Source of the DNA: Hydra vulgaris | Taxonomy: Eukaryota > Cnidaria > Hydrozoa > Anthoathecata > Hydridae | Length of the DNA: 64,000 bases | Direction of reading: 5' to 3' | Assembly (NCBI RefSeq): GCF_038396675.1 | Contig: NC_088921.1 | Location: 244,501-308,500 of the forward strand | Shown here: piece after piece, positions 1 through 12,196 of the stretch | How positions within the stretch are numbered: the first letter of the stretch is position 1 | How the letters are laid out: each line of letters opens with the position of its first letter | Program-made: the position numbers and the translations under genes | The notes under the pieces: model-generated | Databases searched by the model: none | Told to the model about the DNA's origin: nothing | What the model saw: the letters and a program-made list of their open reading frames with translations, nothing else

Positions 1-535
1 TCTTTCTGCAGGTTTATTTGAAACATCTTCAGCGCCTTGATAAACAAGCTTTCCCGAAACACAATCAACCATTGGGGCCAATATTTTTTCCATTTTTGAT
101 TTGCGCCCATTTTCACAAATAAAACATTCACATTTTTTCCCTCTAATAACTCTGGTATTCAGGTCTAAATTTTATAGCACTTGTATGACAACTATAACAA
201 CTAAAATAGCGAAACTAAATTTTAAATGGAGTAAATTAAACATCAATATAGTTATAATTACCTTCATAACACGGCCGCATAATGAAGTAAGGATCAGTCC
301 CTGCAAGCTTTTTTCTACATTTTGAGCAAAGCATGGTAGGAAGGTCAGGATTATCCGCTGAATAATCTTTCCAGAATATAGTTTTGATAAGGTTTGAGTA
401 GTCATTTTTCTTTTTATTTAGATTTAAATAAGTTGTTTCAGGGTTATTTATTGGTCTTAAATCCGTGCCTTTCCTGAAGCAGCAAATGCAAAATTTTTTT
501 ACAAAATCACTATGTTCTTTTGCATGTTTAGGCAT
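1..535 (-). CDS. RAG1 N-terminal-like zinc-binding gene, first two exons (runs off window)
   Basis: The first exon reads from an ATG at 535 (an in-frame ATG at 589 is also possible) to 262, where GTAATT follows as splice donor. After a short intron a TTTAG acceptor opens a second exon at 164, which stays open to the window edge. Exon 1 carries CICC, then about 50 residues later LPTMLCSKC. Exon 2 carries CECFIC followed by a basic stretch. The order CxxC, then P-x-x-x-C-x-x-C, then CxC-x-x-C resembles the zinc-binding N-terminal region of RAG1 (a CKICG motif, then HP-x-x-F-C-x-x-C, then C-x-x-C before a basic patch); this comparison is from memory. It is related to, but not the same gene as, the module at 1584-2072. 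In cnidarian genomes such modules usually sit on transposase-like proteins. The catalytic part would lie outside the window, so intactness is unknown. Confidence 0.6.
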
Positions 536-589
536 TTTAAATGAATGTTTCAAATAAAAACTTTTGATATGGATTGATAATATTGGCAT

Positions 590-1583
590 GATATATCGGC
601 AATATCAATCAAATGTCAATATAATGCCTATAAACACATGTCAATATAATGGCTAAAAACATGCTTTCAGTTCGTATATCAACGCGTGCAAAGAGTTGTT
701 ATGCAACTGTTAACAATTAGCAACTGCTAACTTTTACTAATTGTTAATAATTAAAGGTTGCTTTGCTTTGTTTTTATTTCAATAGAAATGTAAATAGAAA
801 GTAATAAAAATTACTTATCCGTCTGTAAATTTTAATGTTAAACAAAAATTTTTAAAAACTTTAAAAAATAAAATTGATAAATCTATCAAAAATATTTCTG
901 AAAATCTAAATATGGGGCATGGGCATGATTTTGTGGTGTTCGAGAAGATTCCCCAAATCCCCCCTAGGGGATGGTTCCAAAAAACACTTTTCAACTTTTT
1001 GCTTGTTTTATATTAAACTATATTAAATCTATATTAAAACTTATATTAAATCAAAGTTCATCGACAGATTTCAAATTACATCAAAAATAAATTTTTCGTT
1101 TAAAAGTTGAGACCATTTAAGGTTATTTCAGGGGGTAATTTTAGGCTTTGCATTGTTATAAATCTTAAACGAAAAGAGATTTTTTGATGAAATTTGAAAT
1201 CTGTCTATGAATTTTGATCTACTTTATGATAGAACAAAAAAAAAATTTACGATTAAAGGAGACGTAGTTCTAGGAAGGGGGCAGTTAGGGATCGGGGCGG
1301 GGTTGGTTTAGCTTCAATTACCTTAATTTTTTGCAAGTCATCCTCATTTGCTACCAGTATCAACATACTAAAAATTTGAGTATGCCCCATGCTTATTAGC
1401 TACCTATCTTGAACAACAAAATTCCTGGGCACTGCCCTAAAATGTGTGTTTTCTCCCCAGGCCCCCACTAAAAAAAGTTGTCGTTTACATTTTTTGAATG
1501 AGGAAATGTTTTCTAATGATAATCAAAAATAAAATCTCTGGGGATGTGTTGCAAGGTCTTAGAGTATGTTCCTATGCACCGTG
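590..1583. other. Intergenic DNA left of the giant inverted repeat
   Basis: No gene is recognised here. It holds the imperfect fold-back repeat listed separately (912-1390) and otherwise plain AT-rich sequence. Homology between the palindrome arms stops abruptly at 1584. Confidence 0.6.
912..1390. repeat. Imperfect fold-back (MITE-like) repeat
   Basis: The ends are inverted copies (ATGGGGCAT at 912 and ATGCCCCAT at 1382). The inner parts also pair: the stretch around 1050-1110 with CGACAGATTTCAAATTACATC is matched in reverse complement by GAAATTTGAAATCTGTCTATG around 1188-1210. No clear target duplication is seen, so the class is unknown. Confidence 0.4.
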
Positions 1584-2072
1584 AATCATAACTGGTTGAT
1601 GCATTACTTTTTCACTAACTTTACAAATACATAATGTTAAATGAGGATTAAGCTGAAGATTTAATTCAAAATACTGATCTTGGTTCAAAGGTAAAGGTAA
1701 GGATTTTAGAAACAGATTAAGGTTTATTTGAGTCCATCTTTTAAATGTTTCTGGTCTTCCTACATTTGGCTTTGGTTTTCGACCAGCTTTACCAAATACA
1801 CAATTACACTCGTTTGCTTGACATTTTAACCAAATTTTTGGTATAGCATTGAAAGTTTTATTACCTCGGTTTTCTATATTCACCATAGTTGTATTGCATT
1901 TCAAACACATTTGTGCTGGATGAACATCTAAACAATCTTCAACAATATTCATTTTAAAAATATTATAAATTCTATTCCGCCTACTGATGGTTTTTATAGA
2001 GTCTTTTCCAGTCAAATTTCCACAAATTTTGCATACTCTCAATAATTTTTGTTGATGTTTTTCAGGCTTCAT
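1584..2072 (-). pseudogene. Truncated copy of the RAG1-N-like gene, 5' end only
   Basis: From an ATG at 2072 the frame encodes MKPEKHQQ, then CKICG at about residue 15, an I-F-K-M-N-I segment, VHPAQMCLKC at about residues 50-60, and then LKCQANECNC followed by a basic GRKPKPN patch. The frame is cut where the palindrome arm ends (1584); what follows outside the arm is unrelated and soon meets a stop. The right-arm copy begins at 29970. There the ATG is ATA, so only this truncated copy kept the presumed start codon. The spacing CKICG, then I-F-x-I, then HP-x-x-x-C-x-x-C is shared with the N-terminal region of vertebrate RAG1. Confidence 0.75.
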
Positions 2073-2525
2073 CAAAATGAAGATTTTATAAAAACCTCTT
2101 GACTAAAAGATGAAAATATATTTCATTAAAAAATGATCGGTTATAGAAACTAAAATTTTTTGAGAGACGATTAACAATATTTTTATTAAAAACTAACCCA
2201 AATATCATAAAAATTTTACCTCGTCCATAATTGGCATCTATGTAAAGTGTTAGTTTAGGTAATATTCCAGTTAAAAGTTAAATAATTAAAGTGGATGTTT
2301 AGATATATTTTTCACATTGATTTTATGCTTAAACTAACTCATTTATGTAAAATTTCATTTTATGAGTCAAAATATTAGCAACCATTAAAATATTGCCTTT
2401 AAAAACAGGAAACAAGGTTGAAAGGTAATATACAAATTGAACACGTAAATATTAAATTAGATAACCGAGTATTTGTAACAGGCGCATGCGCATAATAAAA
2501 TCCCAAGCTTTCATAAGTATTGAAT

Positions 2526-2939
2526 CACCGTGTCTGATGATGCTCTTTCTCTTCTAAATAAGATCCAAAAACGCATTGTAAACGTAGTTGGAACCGCTCT
2601 ATCTACTAAGCTTGAGCTTCTTTCCCATCGTAATAAAGTTGCATCTCTTTCTCTTTTTTACAAATACTATCATGATTGCAGCTCAAAGGAGCCATCATCC
2701 CTAACTCCATTAGCCAAAATTCATTCTTGTTTGACTCGTCTAAAAACTTTTATTCGTCTAGTTCTTTCTGTGCATTTTAACCTTTTGAAACTAACTCCCA
2801 CCTTCATGTTTTTCTAACTTATACAATCTTCAACATTTTGTCTTCTGTCAACCGTTTTTTGGACTATAACTCCTTTCTTTTTTTCTAATAACTCCCAACT
2901 TATTAGTGGTTGCTTGCAGCCAGAAAAAAAAAAAAAAAA
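2526..2939 (+). mobile_element. LINE 3' end (reverse transcriptase tail), 5'-truncated
   Basis: Residues 2530-2817 read SDDALSLLNKIQKRIVNVVG, then LELLSHRNKVASLSLFYKYY, the usual C-terminal tail of CR1/Jockey-type LINE reverse transcriptases. A 3' UTR follows, ending in a 16-A tail at 2923-2939. A near-identical inverted copy lies at 29107-29515 in the other arm, so it was present before the duplication. The same family occurs at 34160-34620 and 51530-54480. Confidence 0.75.
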
Positions 2940-3595
2940 TAGGCTTTACAACATGCATTGTATTGAAGTCACTGACTTGTGGTGTTTCTTACTCTGGACG
3001 ACTGATAGATTTTACACGAAGCACTTAATATCTGCAGAAATCTAATTAAAGTGCTAATTTATATCAAAATTTATTGTAAAAAATAGTGATAGTGGAAAAA
3101 CTGCATAAAATCTTTGAGTGAAATGATTTGTGCAAATCTTATCGGTCAAACTCGGAGTATAATACACTATTACAATTTTTTTTTTGTTTTATTAAGGAAT
3201 ATTGTTTCGAAAATTGGATTTTTTGTTTGAAAAACAAAAATTTTTTTTTATATAAAAACCATCTCTTTTTGTATTTAGCAGTTTTCAAAAATTAAAAAGA
3301 ATTACAATGAAAAATCAGAAAATAGCATATTTCAGCGGGGTCGGAGCGATTTCAAAAGTGGATGAGATAACCCAATGTTATCCTCTCGTTTTACACATCC
3401 GTTATTCGAGAATTAGTTTTATTGAATAACATTAGTGTGAAAATAAATAATATCTTTAGAGCGGAGGGCATAAGGACACAATTTTAATATATAAGAAACT
3501 AAAATGTTAAAGAAATCTTGTTTGGAAACTTTATTTTATTTATTAAAAATTTTATCCATAAAACCTTTGAATTGTTAGCATAAAATGTATCAACC
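2940..3595. other. Arm sequence without recognised gene
   Basis: AT-rich sequence matched in reverse complement by 28452-29106. I see no ORF or RNA signal in it. Confidence 0.6.
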
Positions 3596-4484
3596 AATAA
3601 TCCTAATATTGAACCTAATATTGAACCTAATATTGAACCTAATATTGAACCTAATATTGAACCTAATATTGAACCTATTATTGAACCTAATATTGAACCT
3701 AATATTGAACCTAATATTAAACCTAATATTGAACCTAATATTGAACCTAATATTGAACCTAATATTGAACCTAATATTGAACCTAATATTGAACCTAATA
3801 TTGAACCTAATATTGAACCTAATATTGAACCTAATATTGAACCTAATATTGAACCTAATATTGAACCTAATATTGAACCTAATATTGAACCTAATATTGA
3901 ACCTAATATTGAACCTAATATTGAACCTAATATTGAACCTAATATTGAACCTAATATTGAACCTAATATTGAACCTAATATTGAACCTAATATTGAACCT
4001 AATATTGAACCTAATATTGAACCTAATATTGAACCTAATATTGAACCTAATATTGAACCTAATATTGAACCTAATATTGAACCTAATATTGAACCTAATA
4101 TTGAACCTAATATTGAACCTAATATTGAACCTAATATTGAACCTAATATTGAACCTAATATTGAACCTAATATTGAACCTAATATTGAACCTAATATTGA
4201 ACCTAATATTGAACCTAATATTGAACCTAATATTGAACCTAATATTGAACCTAATATTGAACCTAATATTGAACCTAATATTGAACCTAATATTGAACCT
4301 AATATTGAACCTAATATTGAACCTAATATTGAACCTAATATTGAACCTAATATTGAACCTAATATTGAACCTAATATTGAACCTAATATTGAACCTAATA
4401 TTGAACCTAATATTGAACCTAATATTGAACCTAATATTGAACCTAATACTGAACCTAATATTGAACCTAATATTGAACCAATAA
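3596..4484. repeat. 12-bp minisatellite GAACCTAATATT, about 73 copies
   Basis: Tandem copies of GAACCTAATATT run almost without change (rare variants such as CTTATT, CTAATATTAA and CTAATACT). Because the unit is a multiple of three, both strands stay open and appear to encode (ILNL)n or (LGSI)n; these are artefacts. The partner tract in the right arm (28283-28451) has only about 14-15 copies. Confidence 0.97.
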
Positions 4485-4888
4485 TATTGAGAAACATCTG
4501 AACATGAATTGCCTTGATAACACTTTTAAATAATGAAAAATAATTAACTATATAGTTGAAAATAAGTTTATAATAGTAATTAACTCCTAATAAATAGGAG
4601 TTTTGATTAGTTTTTGAAGGCTTTTAAAATCATAAATTGGTACATTTAAATAATAGAAAGAAAACTCCTTCTGTATGTAGTAGAAAATATTAACTTGCTT
4701 TAGTTTAGAGATCATTTATCGAGCAGTGCGTATAATATCAAACAGCAGAAATAACTATATCAACATAAACTTTCGGAGTTCCTCATGGCATGACCGTGAG
4801 GTAGTTTTTTTACTTTATTTAAATTTTTTGGAAATGAAACATTTTAATCTTTTTTTTTGTTTATGACTAATTTTTAATATGGCTAAAG
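4485..4888. other. Arm sequence without recognised gene
   Basis: AT-rich stretch between minisatellite and fold-back element, matched by 27873-28262 in the right arm. Nothing coding is seen. Confidence 0.6.
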
Positions 4889-6039
4889 ACCTGGATTTAC
4901 AGTAAAACTTTATTTTCAAAAATTGGCATTGACTTTTCATTTACCATTTTTATAAAAAATAACCATGGACTTTTTTATATATTATAAAATTTATATACTA
5001 TTTAAATATTATAAAAACAACAACATATTTTTAACATAGATAATTTTAATTTTTATAATAAGCTACCTTCTGTAAGCATCAGAGCTCAATAGTAACTCTT
5101 CGAAATTGTCATTTATTTATTATGCTTTTGCTATTCATACTAGAAAGTCAAATCAGAAATAATTATCAAAATATATTTATACATTCTCTTAATATTGGAC
5201 TTTAAAAGTTTTTAAAGTGACTTAAGAATACTTACCCAGTAATGTTAAACACATTTTTAAATTTGAAATTAAAACAGCAGAACCAATTTTGCATAGTTAT
5301 TTATTTTTATTATTTTATATTACCTAATTAAGACTTAATAGACGATAAAATATATATGGTAGACATATTGCTTGTCTAAATATCATGATTCAAAAGTACG
5401 CAAAAAATGATTTTTTTCAATCTTAATTTTCATCAAAAAAAAGACTTTGTTAGTCTAACTATTATTTTTTAATTATTAATCTTCATTTGTTCAACTATTT
5501 TAAAATATAAAAATATCCATTGGAAAGAAAAGGCTATTTATAAAATTGGTTGTGTTGTCGAAGTGAGGTTGAAGATGTATCTATTTTGCGTAATTACTGT
5601 AATTAATTTTATATTTTGAGGTATTTTACCAAATTAAAATTTATAACTAAAAAAAATTATAGACTACTAAAGTCTTTGGATAAAAATGAATATTAAAAGA
5701 AAAGAAAAATTAGTTTTTGAGTACTTTGAAGCATGCTATTTAGACAAGCCTTATGTCCACCATATATATTTTTTCGTTTATAAAATTAAATAACTATGCA
5801 AAAATGGTTTCTTTCTTTTATCTAATTTTCAAACCTGAAATTAGTTACTATTGAGCTCTGCTTGATTCTTACAGGGCAGCTCTTCTTGCAAGGCATCTTT
5901 TAATCAAATTTGAAATTATGTATTTTAAATATATGTGGTTTTTTTTATAGTATTAAAAAACCTCTTAGTATTTTTATAAATATAGTAGATGAAAGATAAA
6001 TACCCATTTTTAAAAATAAACTTTTACTGTAAACCCAGG
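4889..6039. repeat. Fold-back element with long inverted repeats (left-arm copy)
   Basis: The ends read CCTGGATTTACAGTAAAAC at the left and, in reverse complement, CCTGGGTTTACAGTAAAAG at the right. Inverted similarity extends roughly 500 bp from each end and includes GAGCTCAATAGTAACT near 5082 and its reverse complement near 5843. No ORF is visible. It is a non-autonomous fold-back transposon sitting inside each arm of the larger palindrome (partner at 26688-27872). Confidence 0.65.
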
Positions 6040-6770
6040 GCTTACAATATTACGAGGTCGCACACATGGCGTTAATTGTCTGGAACTCCGTTTTTAAGTT
6101 AGATTCTGAGACTTGATTATTTATTTTTTCAGAAAATTTAGTTTTTTTCTAAAAATTTTAGTTTTTTAACAACACGTTAAAAAACTAATATTTTTAAGAG
6201 GGTCACTATAAAGGCTCATGCCCTCACTTTTTTCTCCAGAGCCTTTTTTTATTATGTTAGCAATGAAGGAGATTTTTTTTTTAAATCGAAAAGTCTTCAA
6301 AAATTCTGCCCAACTAATGATGACGATAAACAAAGGATCTTTTAATGTAAAAATTTGTTTAAAAAGATCGTGGCTGTTTATTGTCAACTTTCCCAAATCC
6401 CGAAGATTAAATTTTAGTTTGACGTAAAAAAATACGAAGTATAAGTAATGATATGAGAGCACACAGCCTGCTTTGAAATAAAGACCACTTTATTTAAGGT
6501 ATGCATTTTCATAAGTTGAATACAACCATTTCTATCATACTGAACTCTTGTCTTGTTACATCATATGGAGCTTATTTTCTTAGCTGAGAAACTGATGAAC
6601 CAAAAAAAACCTTAGCAGTTTATTATTTACTTGACTGAAACTTAATTGAGATTTGGTGTTCAAACAAATTGGCGACATTGTTTTAAAATTGTAATATTAA
6701 CTGCAATTGCTGATAGTTAAGACAAAAGTTAAATTAATATTGATATGCTGTTTATAAGTTTTTTTAAAAC
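6040..6770. other. Arm sequence before the CACTA-like insertion
   Basis: Matched by 25956-26687 in the right arm. It contains a 12-bp hairpin near 6160-6190 (TAGTTTTTTAAC with its inverse) but no gene. It ends in the TA target of the element at 6773. Confidence 0.6.
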
Positions 6771-6772
6771 TA

Positions 6773-6930
6773 CGCTGTAAAACTTTACCGTGAAATTCAA
6801 GGTACTATACCGTGAATAACACGGTATTTCACCGTGAACGCATTTTGCGGTACAATACCGTAATTATTACGGTATTTCGGCCGCGAACACGACTCTTAAC
6901 TACTTCACGGTATACTACCGTAAAATTTTT
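6773..6930. repeat. Left subterminal repeats (ACGGTA/TACCGT palindromes)
   Basis: Short palindromes of the form CGGTA-n-TACCG recur about every 30-50 bp (for example GGTACTATACCGTG and CGGTACAATACCGTA). Similar clusters lie at the right end (13768-13952). Subterminal repeat clusters are transposase-binding sites in classical CACTA elements; that role here is inference. Confidence 0.7.
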
Positions 6931-7411
6931 AGACAAATTAAGTAAATTGGATTGCCATGTTTTTTTTTAATATTTAGTCTTCGCATTGATTTTTGAATAA
7001 TTTCTATTTGAAATATTTGTATGTCTAAATAATTCATCCCATAATTTACAAAATAATATTATTTGTTTCAATGTTATTTCTTATTGCACTTGATTTTATG
7101 ATATAACTTATATGATATCAGCGTGTTTGACATCAAATATAAGATTAAAGATTGAGTATATAAAACGTGTTTGGTATCAAACACGTTGATATCAAACACC
7201 TGAAGATATTATTAACTTCAGTTATATCTTACTAAGACATAGCTGAAGTCCATGGTATCTTTAGACTGAAGACTTCAGCCTGAAGATCACAGCTAGGTTA
7301 TCTAGTTGTGTTTTATATCATACCTTATATCCTTTTAATCCTATAAACATAATAATTCAAATCCTATAAATCCTAATAATTATTATATTATATGTATATA
7401 TATTTTGTATA

Positions 7412-7416
<5 letters not shown>

Positions 7417-7467
<51 letters not shown>

Positions 7468-7610
7468 TACAAACATTATTCCTGATGAACCTACTGATGG
7501 TGAAACACAGTGTTGAAGAAATCAAAAATTAGATAATTGTTTTTACTAATTTATTATTGCTCTGTTCTTTTAGAACATTGAGCACTCTGTTTGTAGAATA
7601 CACTAACATA

Positions 7611-7682
<72 letters not shown>
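7417..7682. repeat. AT microsatellites flanking a hammerhead-bearing unit
   Basis: Two (AT)n tracts (about 7417-7458 and 7611-7682) enclose a ~135-bp unique unit beginning with a hammerhead core. The same arrangement, with related unit sequence, is at 45317-45500. Confidence 0.85.
7474..7525 (+). ncRNA. Hammerhead ribozyme core (type I-like), copy A
   Basis: CTGATGA (7482-7488), a 3-bp stem II ACC/GGT with loop TACTGAT, then GAAAC (7502-7506). After GAA, a very short stem III ACA-CAG-TGT is followed by T as the cleavage-site base. Stem I pairs TTC just before CTGATGA with GAA just after, then continues with one mismatch. The minimal stem III is typical of hammerheads in metazoan Penelope-like elements and retrozymes (known family behaviour). 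Copy B at 45336-45388 varies at stem II in a pairing-compatible way (GCC/GGT). Confidence 0.7.
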
Positions 7683-7686
<4 letters not shown>

Positions 7687-7699
7687 TATAAAAAAGATA

Positions 7700-10401
7700 A
7701 TGTCTAAATTGGATTTAAAAGCATGCAACCATTGTGGCAAAAAAATAAAATCTTTGCTGAGTTATATGACTCATTATCAAAGCCATCGCAATTTAGCTAA
7801 TATTCAGTTTCCTTGCAGCATTCAAAATTGCAGAATTATTTTCAAAACGTATTCAACTTTCAAATTGCATATAAGAAAAGAACACAATAAAAGTATTATC
7901 GAAAATAAACCAACAACAGAAATAAATAACATTTTCCAAAGTTTTAAATGTGAAATTGCACTATGTAAAAAAATATGTGCTGGACTATTTCAGTTTATCT
8001 TACATCTTAAATTGCATCTTGATTCACTTGACCGCGTTCATTGTCCTTACATGAATTGCAAAAGTTCTTACACTAATCGAAATTCATTTGCATCTCATAT
8101 AACAAGACGACACAAGCAATGGGATTCAAGTTTTATCATGCCACTGTATGTTGTACATAGCTTAAATTCTTCTAATTTAAACAAGAATAAAGATGTTAAC
8201 ACCCTTGAACAAGAAAGCATTTCATGTGGATCTTTAGAACACTATGAAAATGAAGAGTTTCATGATCGTATTGATGATATTTCTTCTGAAAAATATTTGA
8301 AGGATCAAGCTCTCTTTTTTTTAAAATTGCAAGTAAAAAATATATTTCCAGCTTCTTGTGTTCAATCTATTTTTGATGAACTTATGGTAGTTAATAATTC
8401 GAGTACTCAATTCTCTGTTCAAAGTCTGACTTCTGCAATCTCGAATCAAAGCAGCGATATCTGTGAAAATATTTTAACTGAATTTTCTAAGTCAGAACAA
8501 ATAAAGATAAACAGTTTGTACGCTTTAAGTACTAATAAAAAAAGGAAAGCTTATTTTCATAAACACATGAGTTACATATCTCCAATAGAATTTACTTTAG
8601 GTTTTGATGCCAATAAAAAATTTAGAACTGTTCATCATGTTCCAATAAAGGACTTGTTAAAAATGATGTACAATAAACACAGCAATGAACCTGGGTTTTG
8701 GGTAAAACATGAGGAAAATTTTGGTATATATTCAGACTTACTGAGTGGATCCCTAATTCAAGATATTGCAAAGTCTGATGATAAAATTTTATATCTTATT
8801 CTATATCAAGATTCTTTTGAAATTGTCAATCCAATTGGATCAGGAAGAAAAAAACATAATATACTTGCAGTTTACTTAACATTAGCTAATATTCCATCAC
8901 ACAAGAGATATGCATCGGAGCATCTACAGCTGGTACTTATGTGTAAAGATGCAGATTTAAAGTACTTTGGCCTCAGCAAAGTATTTGCACCAATATTTTC
9001 TGAATTGGCAGAAATATCTGGTTCTGTTTCTGTTTCTGAAAGTTTATCTATAAAAACAAAACTTCTATGCATACTAGGGGATAATTTAGGGTCACATTCT
9101 ATAGGAGGCTTTTGTAAAAATTTTACCACAGTTTCACACTTTTGTCGATACTGTTTAGCAACACATGCAGAGTTTGATTTTAACCCTCAATTCTGTGGAC
9201 TAGATCGAACAGAATCAAGCCATAATAATAGCCTGCTTCAATTAGCTCAGAATAATGGTAACATTTTTGAAGGAATAAAATTTAATTCACCATTTAATGG
9301 TTTATGTGGATTTCATGTGTCTACAGGTTTGCCACCATGCTTAGCTCATGATATCTTTGAAGGCGTTGCTTCACGAGATATGTATCTATTTGTTAAATAT
9401 TTTGTTAATAAGCGATGGTTTTCATTTAACAACATCAACAGAAGAATTAACATGCAGAAATATTTTGAAGGAGATGCCTTGGATAAACCTTGTGAGATAA
9501 ATAAAACTTCGAGTACTGAAAAGTTAAGTGGTCATGCAGTTCAAAACTGGGTGTTTTTGCGTTTCCCCTTTATATAGGAATTTACATTCTAGATTTTGAA
9601 GATCCTGTGTGGTTATTGTATTCAAGACTGAAAGAAATTGTTGAAATTATATGTTCACCTAAAATTGACATTCAACATATTGCTTATCTGCAGGTTTCAA
9701 TAAATGGTTATTTGTCTTCTCGTAGAGAATTATTCTCTTCTTCTAAACTATTACCAAAACATCATTATTTGTCCCACTATCCACAGTTAATTTTACGTTA
9801 CGGGCCTCTAATGCGAGTTTTCACTTTAAGGTTTGAACAAAAGCATTCTTACTTTTAAAAATGTGCCAGAAATTTTAACAATTACAAGCATGTATGTAAA
9901 ACCTTAACAGAAACACACCAGTTGTTGCAATCATACAATAATTCAAGCATACCAAGTTCAAAAATTTATGCGGTCAATTCATTTTCATTCAATGTCAAAA
10001 ATTTTAGTTCTACCATTTCTGAGGCAATTATAACTACATGTGGACAACTGCCGGATACATTTTCTACCCATATTGTCTATCAAGGTACCCATTACAAAAA
10101 AGATTTATTCTTGATTTTTGACTTTACAAAGGATCACGAACTTCTTATTTTTGCAAGAATTTTGTTTCTTTTTTTTGATACACATGGAATTGAGTATGCT
10201 CTTATTAATGAGCAGAACACACAATTTGTGCATGAGCTTGGTATGTATGAGGTCTGTGGAGAAAATAATGAGATTCGATGTATAATGATTGCTTCTTTAA
10301 TAGACTATTTTCCACTGCCATCTTACAAGCACTGCAATCGCTCTTTTATTTCCTTAAAGCACTCTGTGTCATGCTCATCGAATAACTACAGGTTTACATA
10401 A
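7700..10401 (+). pseudogene. CACTA-like (CMC) DDE transposase, one frameshift and one nonsense codon
   Basis: Begins at ATG 7700. The N-terminus has several C2H2 fingers (CNHCGKKI...H...H; CSIQNC...H...H; CEIALC...; CPYMNC...H...H). The catalytic half shows YQDSFEIVNPIGSGRKKH (first Asp region, about residue 375), LGDNLGSHSIGGF (second Asp, about residue 455), HFCRYC and GLPPCLAHDIFEG, which match the layout of CACTA-type transposases. The frame breaks at about 9565 by a one-base indel. The downstream frame continues as IYILDFEDPVW, then PKHHYLSHYPQLI and RFEQKHSYF. A TAA at 9856-9858 interrupts it again. The same frame resumes with KCARNFNNYK and runs to 10401 (SLKHSVSC near the end). Single-exon, about 900 codons. 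It is therefore dead as read here. Confidence 0.85.
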
Positions 10402-10927
10402 ATAATTTTTAAAAGTTATATATTTTATTTGGCAATATCATGATAAAAGATTTTATTTGTAAACTATTTTAATTACAGTATTTATGCAGTAAATGTGTGC
10501 AGTTTTTTTCAGAAATATTATTTAAAGAACCAGTCATAAGAACCAATCAAAAACAATAGTAGAGAGTATTATAAAAACGTTTTAAGAAAACTTTCTTTTT
10601 TAAGAATTTTGCTGCATAATTAATATGTATAATGCCTTACTAAGAATTTTGTTAAATTTTTTAATATTTTGTTTTTTTGCTTAGTATAATTTAAAATGGA
10701 AGCAAGTATAATTTTTAATATTTTATATATATATTTTTAATTTAATTTTTTTTTTAATACTACATTTTGTGAATACTATATATATGTTTTTTAAATTTAA
10801 TTAGTTGTAATCTTTTAAATTTAATAACCATATCAAACTCTGTAAAATTTACTTACAATATAATATGACTTTTATTATGATACTCTTGATATATTCACAT
10901 GTTATATATGATCTATTTTTTTAGATA
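10402..10927. other. Spacer between the two transposon genes
   Basis: Very AT-rich, no ORF. It may hold the promoter of the downstream accessory gene but no motif is decisive. Confidence 0.4.
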
Positions 10928-12122
10928 ATGGAGGTTATTAAAAGTAATATTTTAAGAACACTGCCACATATTGACGGATGTGTTTTAAACCAGGTTGTGA
11001 AAAATTTATGGGAAATAGGTGTTGAAAATGAAACAGATCTCTACCTGGTTAAAGTTGATGATTTGGTTTTGCTAAAACCCATCCAACAACGCAAACTCCT
11101 TGAATCTTGGGCAAAGGAAAGCTCTGGTAAAAAAGATTTATGATACTCAAAATAAATATGATTTTTATTATCATATACATTTATATATTTTTATTTATAA
11201 TATTAATAAAATTTTATGCAGAACAATCCCAAAAATCTGTAGATTTTATTGTGGCCACACAATCCAGCATACAAATGGTGCCCACAGTTAAAGTGAAAAA
11301 TAACTCAACTAATTCGAGTAAGTTATTAAAAAAAGTTGTTAATAAAACATAGTAATTGAAAAAATATTTTGTGTTCTTTATATATTTAATTGCTCTAGTT
11401 TAAATATTGTGTCAATTTTGTCTAGTAATGAAGATTAAACATGTAAGTGCTGCTGATTGGTATTTGACATTTGTTTTACCTTGGGCCAAAATGTCTAGAG
11501 AGGTACAAGATATATTAGCAGCTGGAGAAAGACCTTTAACAGCACATCGGTGTGCAATTATAAGGATTATTATGAATGATGTCCTTGCTGTTTGCCCAAA
11601 GCCATTAAAAAAACATTTAGATGTAATTGCATCTTCTATGGTTGCCAAATATCCTAAATCGTTTAAAGATGAGTATGGTACTACAGTGATTGGTAGCGGT
11701 CATGACAGTTTAACGTTACAACTAGTAAACCGTTATGACTATCTGCAGCGGCCAAACCGTGTTCCACCATTAATGAGTGTTTTAAATATGGAATCCCAAA
11801 AGGAACAATTATCAGTAGATGTTATAAAAAGAAAAACTGATAGTTATGGTTGCTTGAACCGAGAACCAGTTCTCAGTGTTTCAAACAGTCCTGAAGAACT
11901 CAAATACTATTTACAACGAACTGAAATAAATGAAAAGATGTTATTGAATGATTTGTTGATAAAATTCCCCAATTTATTTACAGTAAATTAAATTAATTTT
12001 ATTTAAAAATAATATGACTTATATTATTAACCAGTAAGTATTAATCTATATTACTACTAATTAGAGATTTTTTTATAGTATTTAATAAGATTTTTGTAGA
12101 AGTTTATTTTATTTAGTTTTGG

Positions 12123-12196
<74 letters not shown>

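Noticed and set aside
3499-4497. Long open frames on both strands encoding (LGSI)n and (ILNL)n
   Set aside because: They follow from a 12-bp tandem repeat whose length is a multiple of three; no coding signal.
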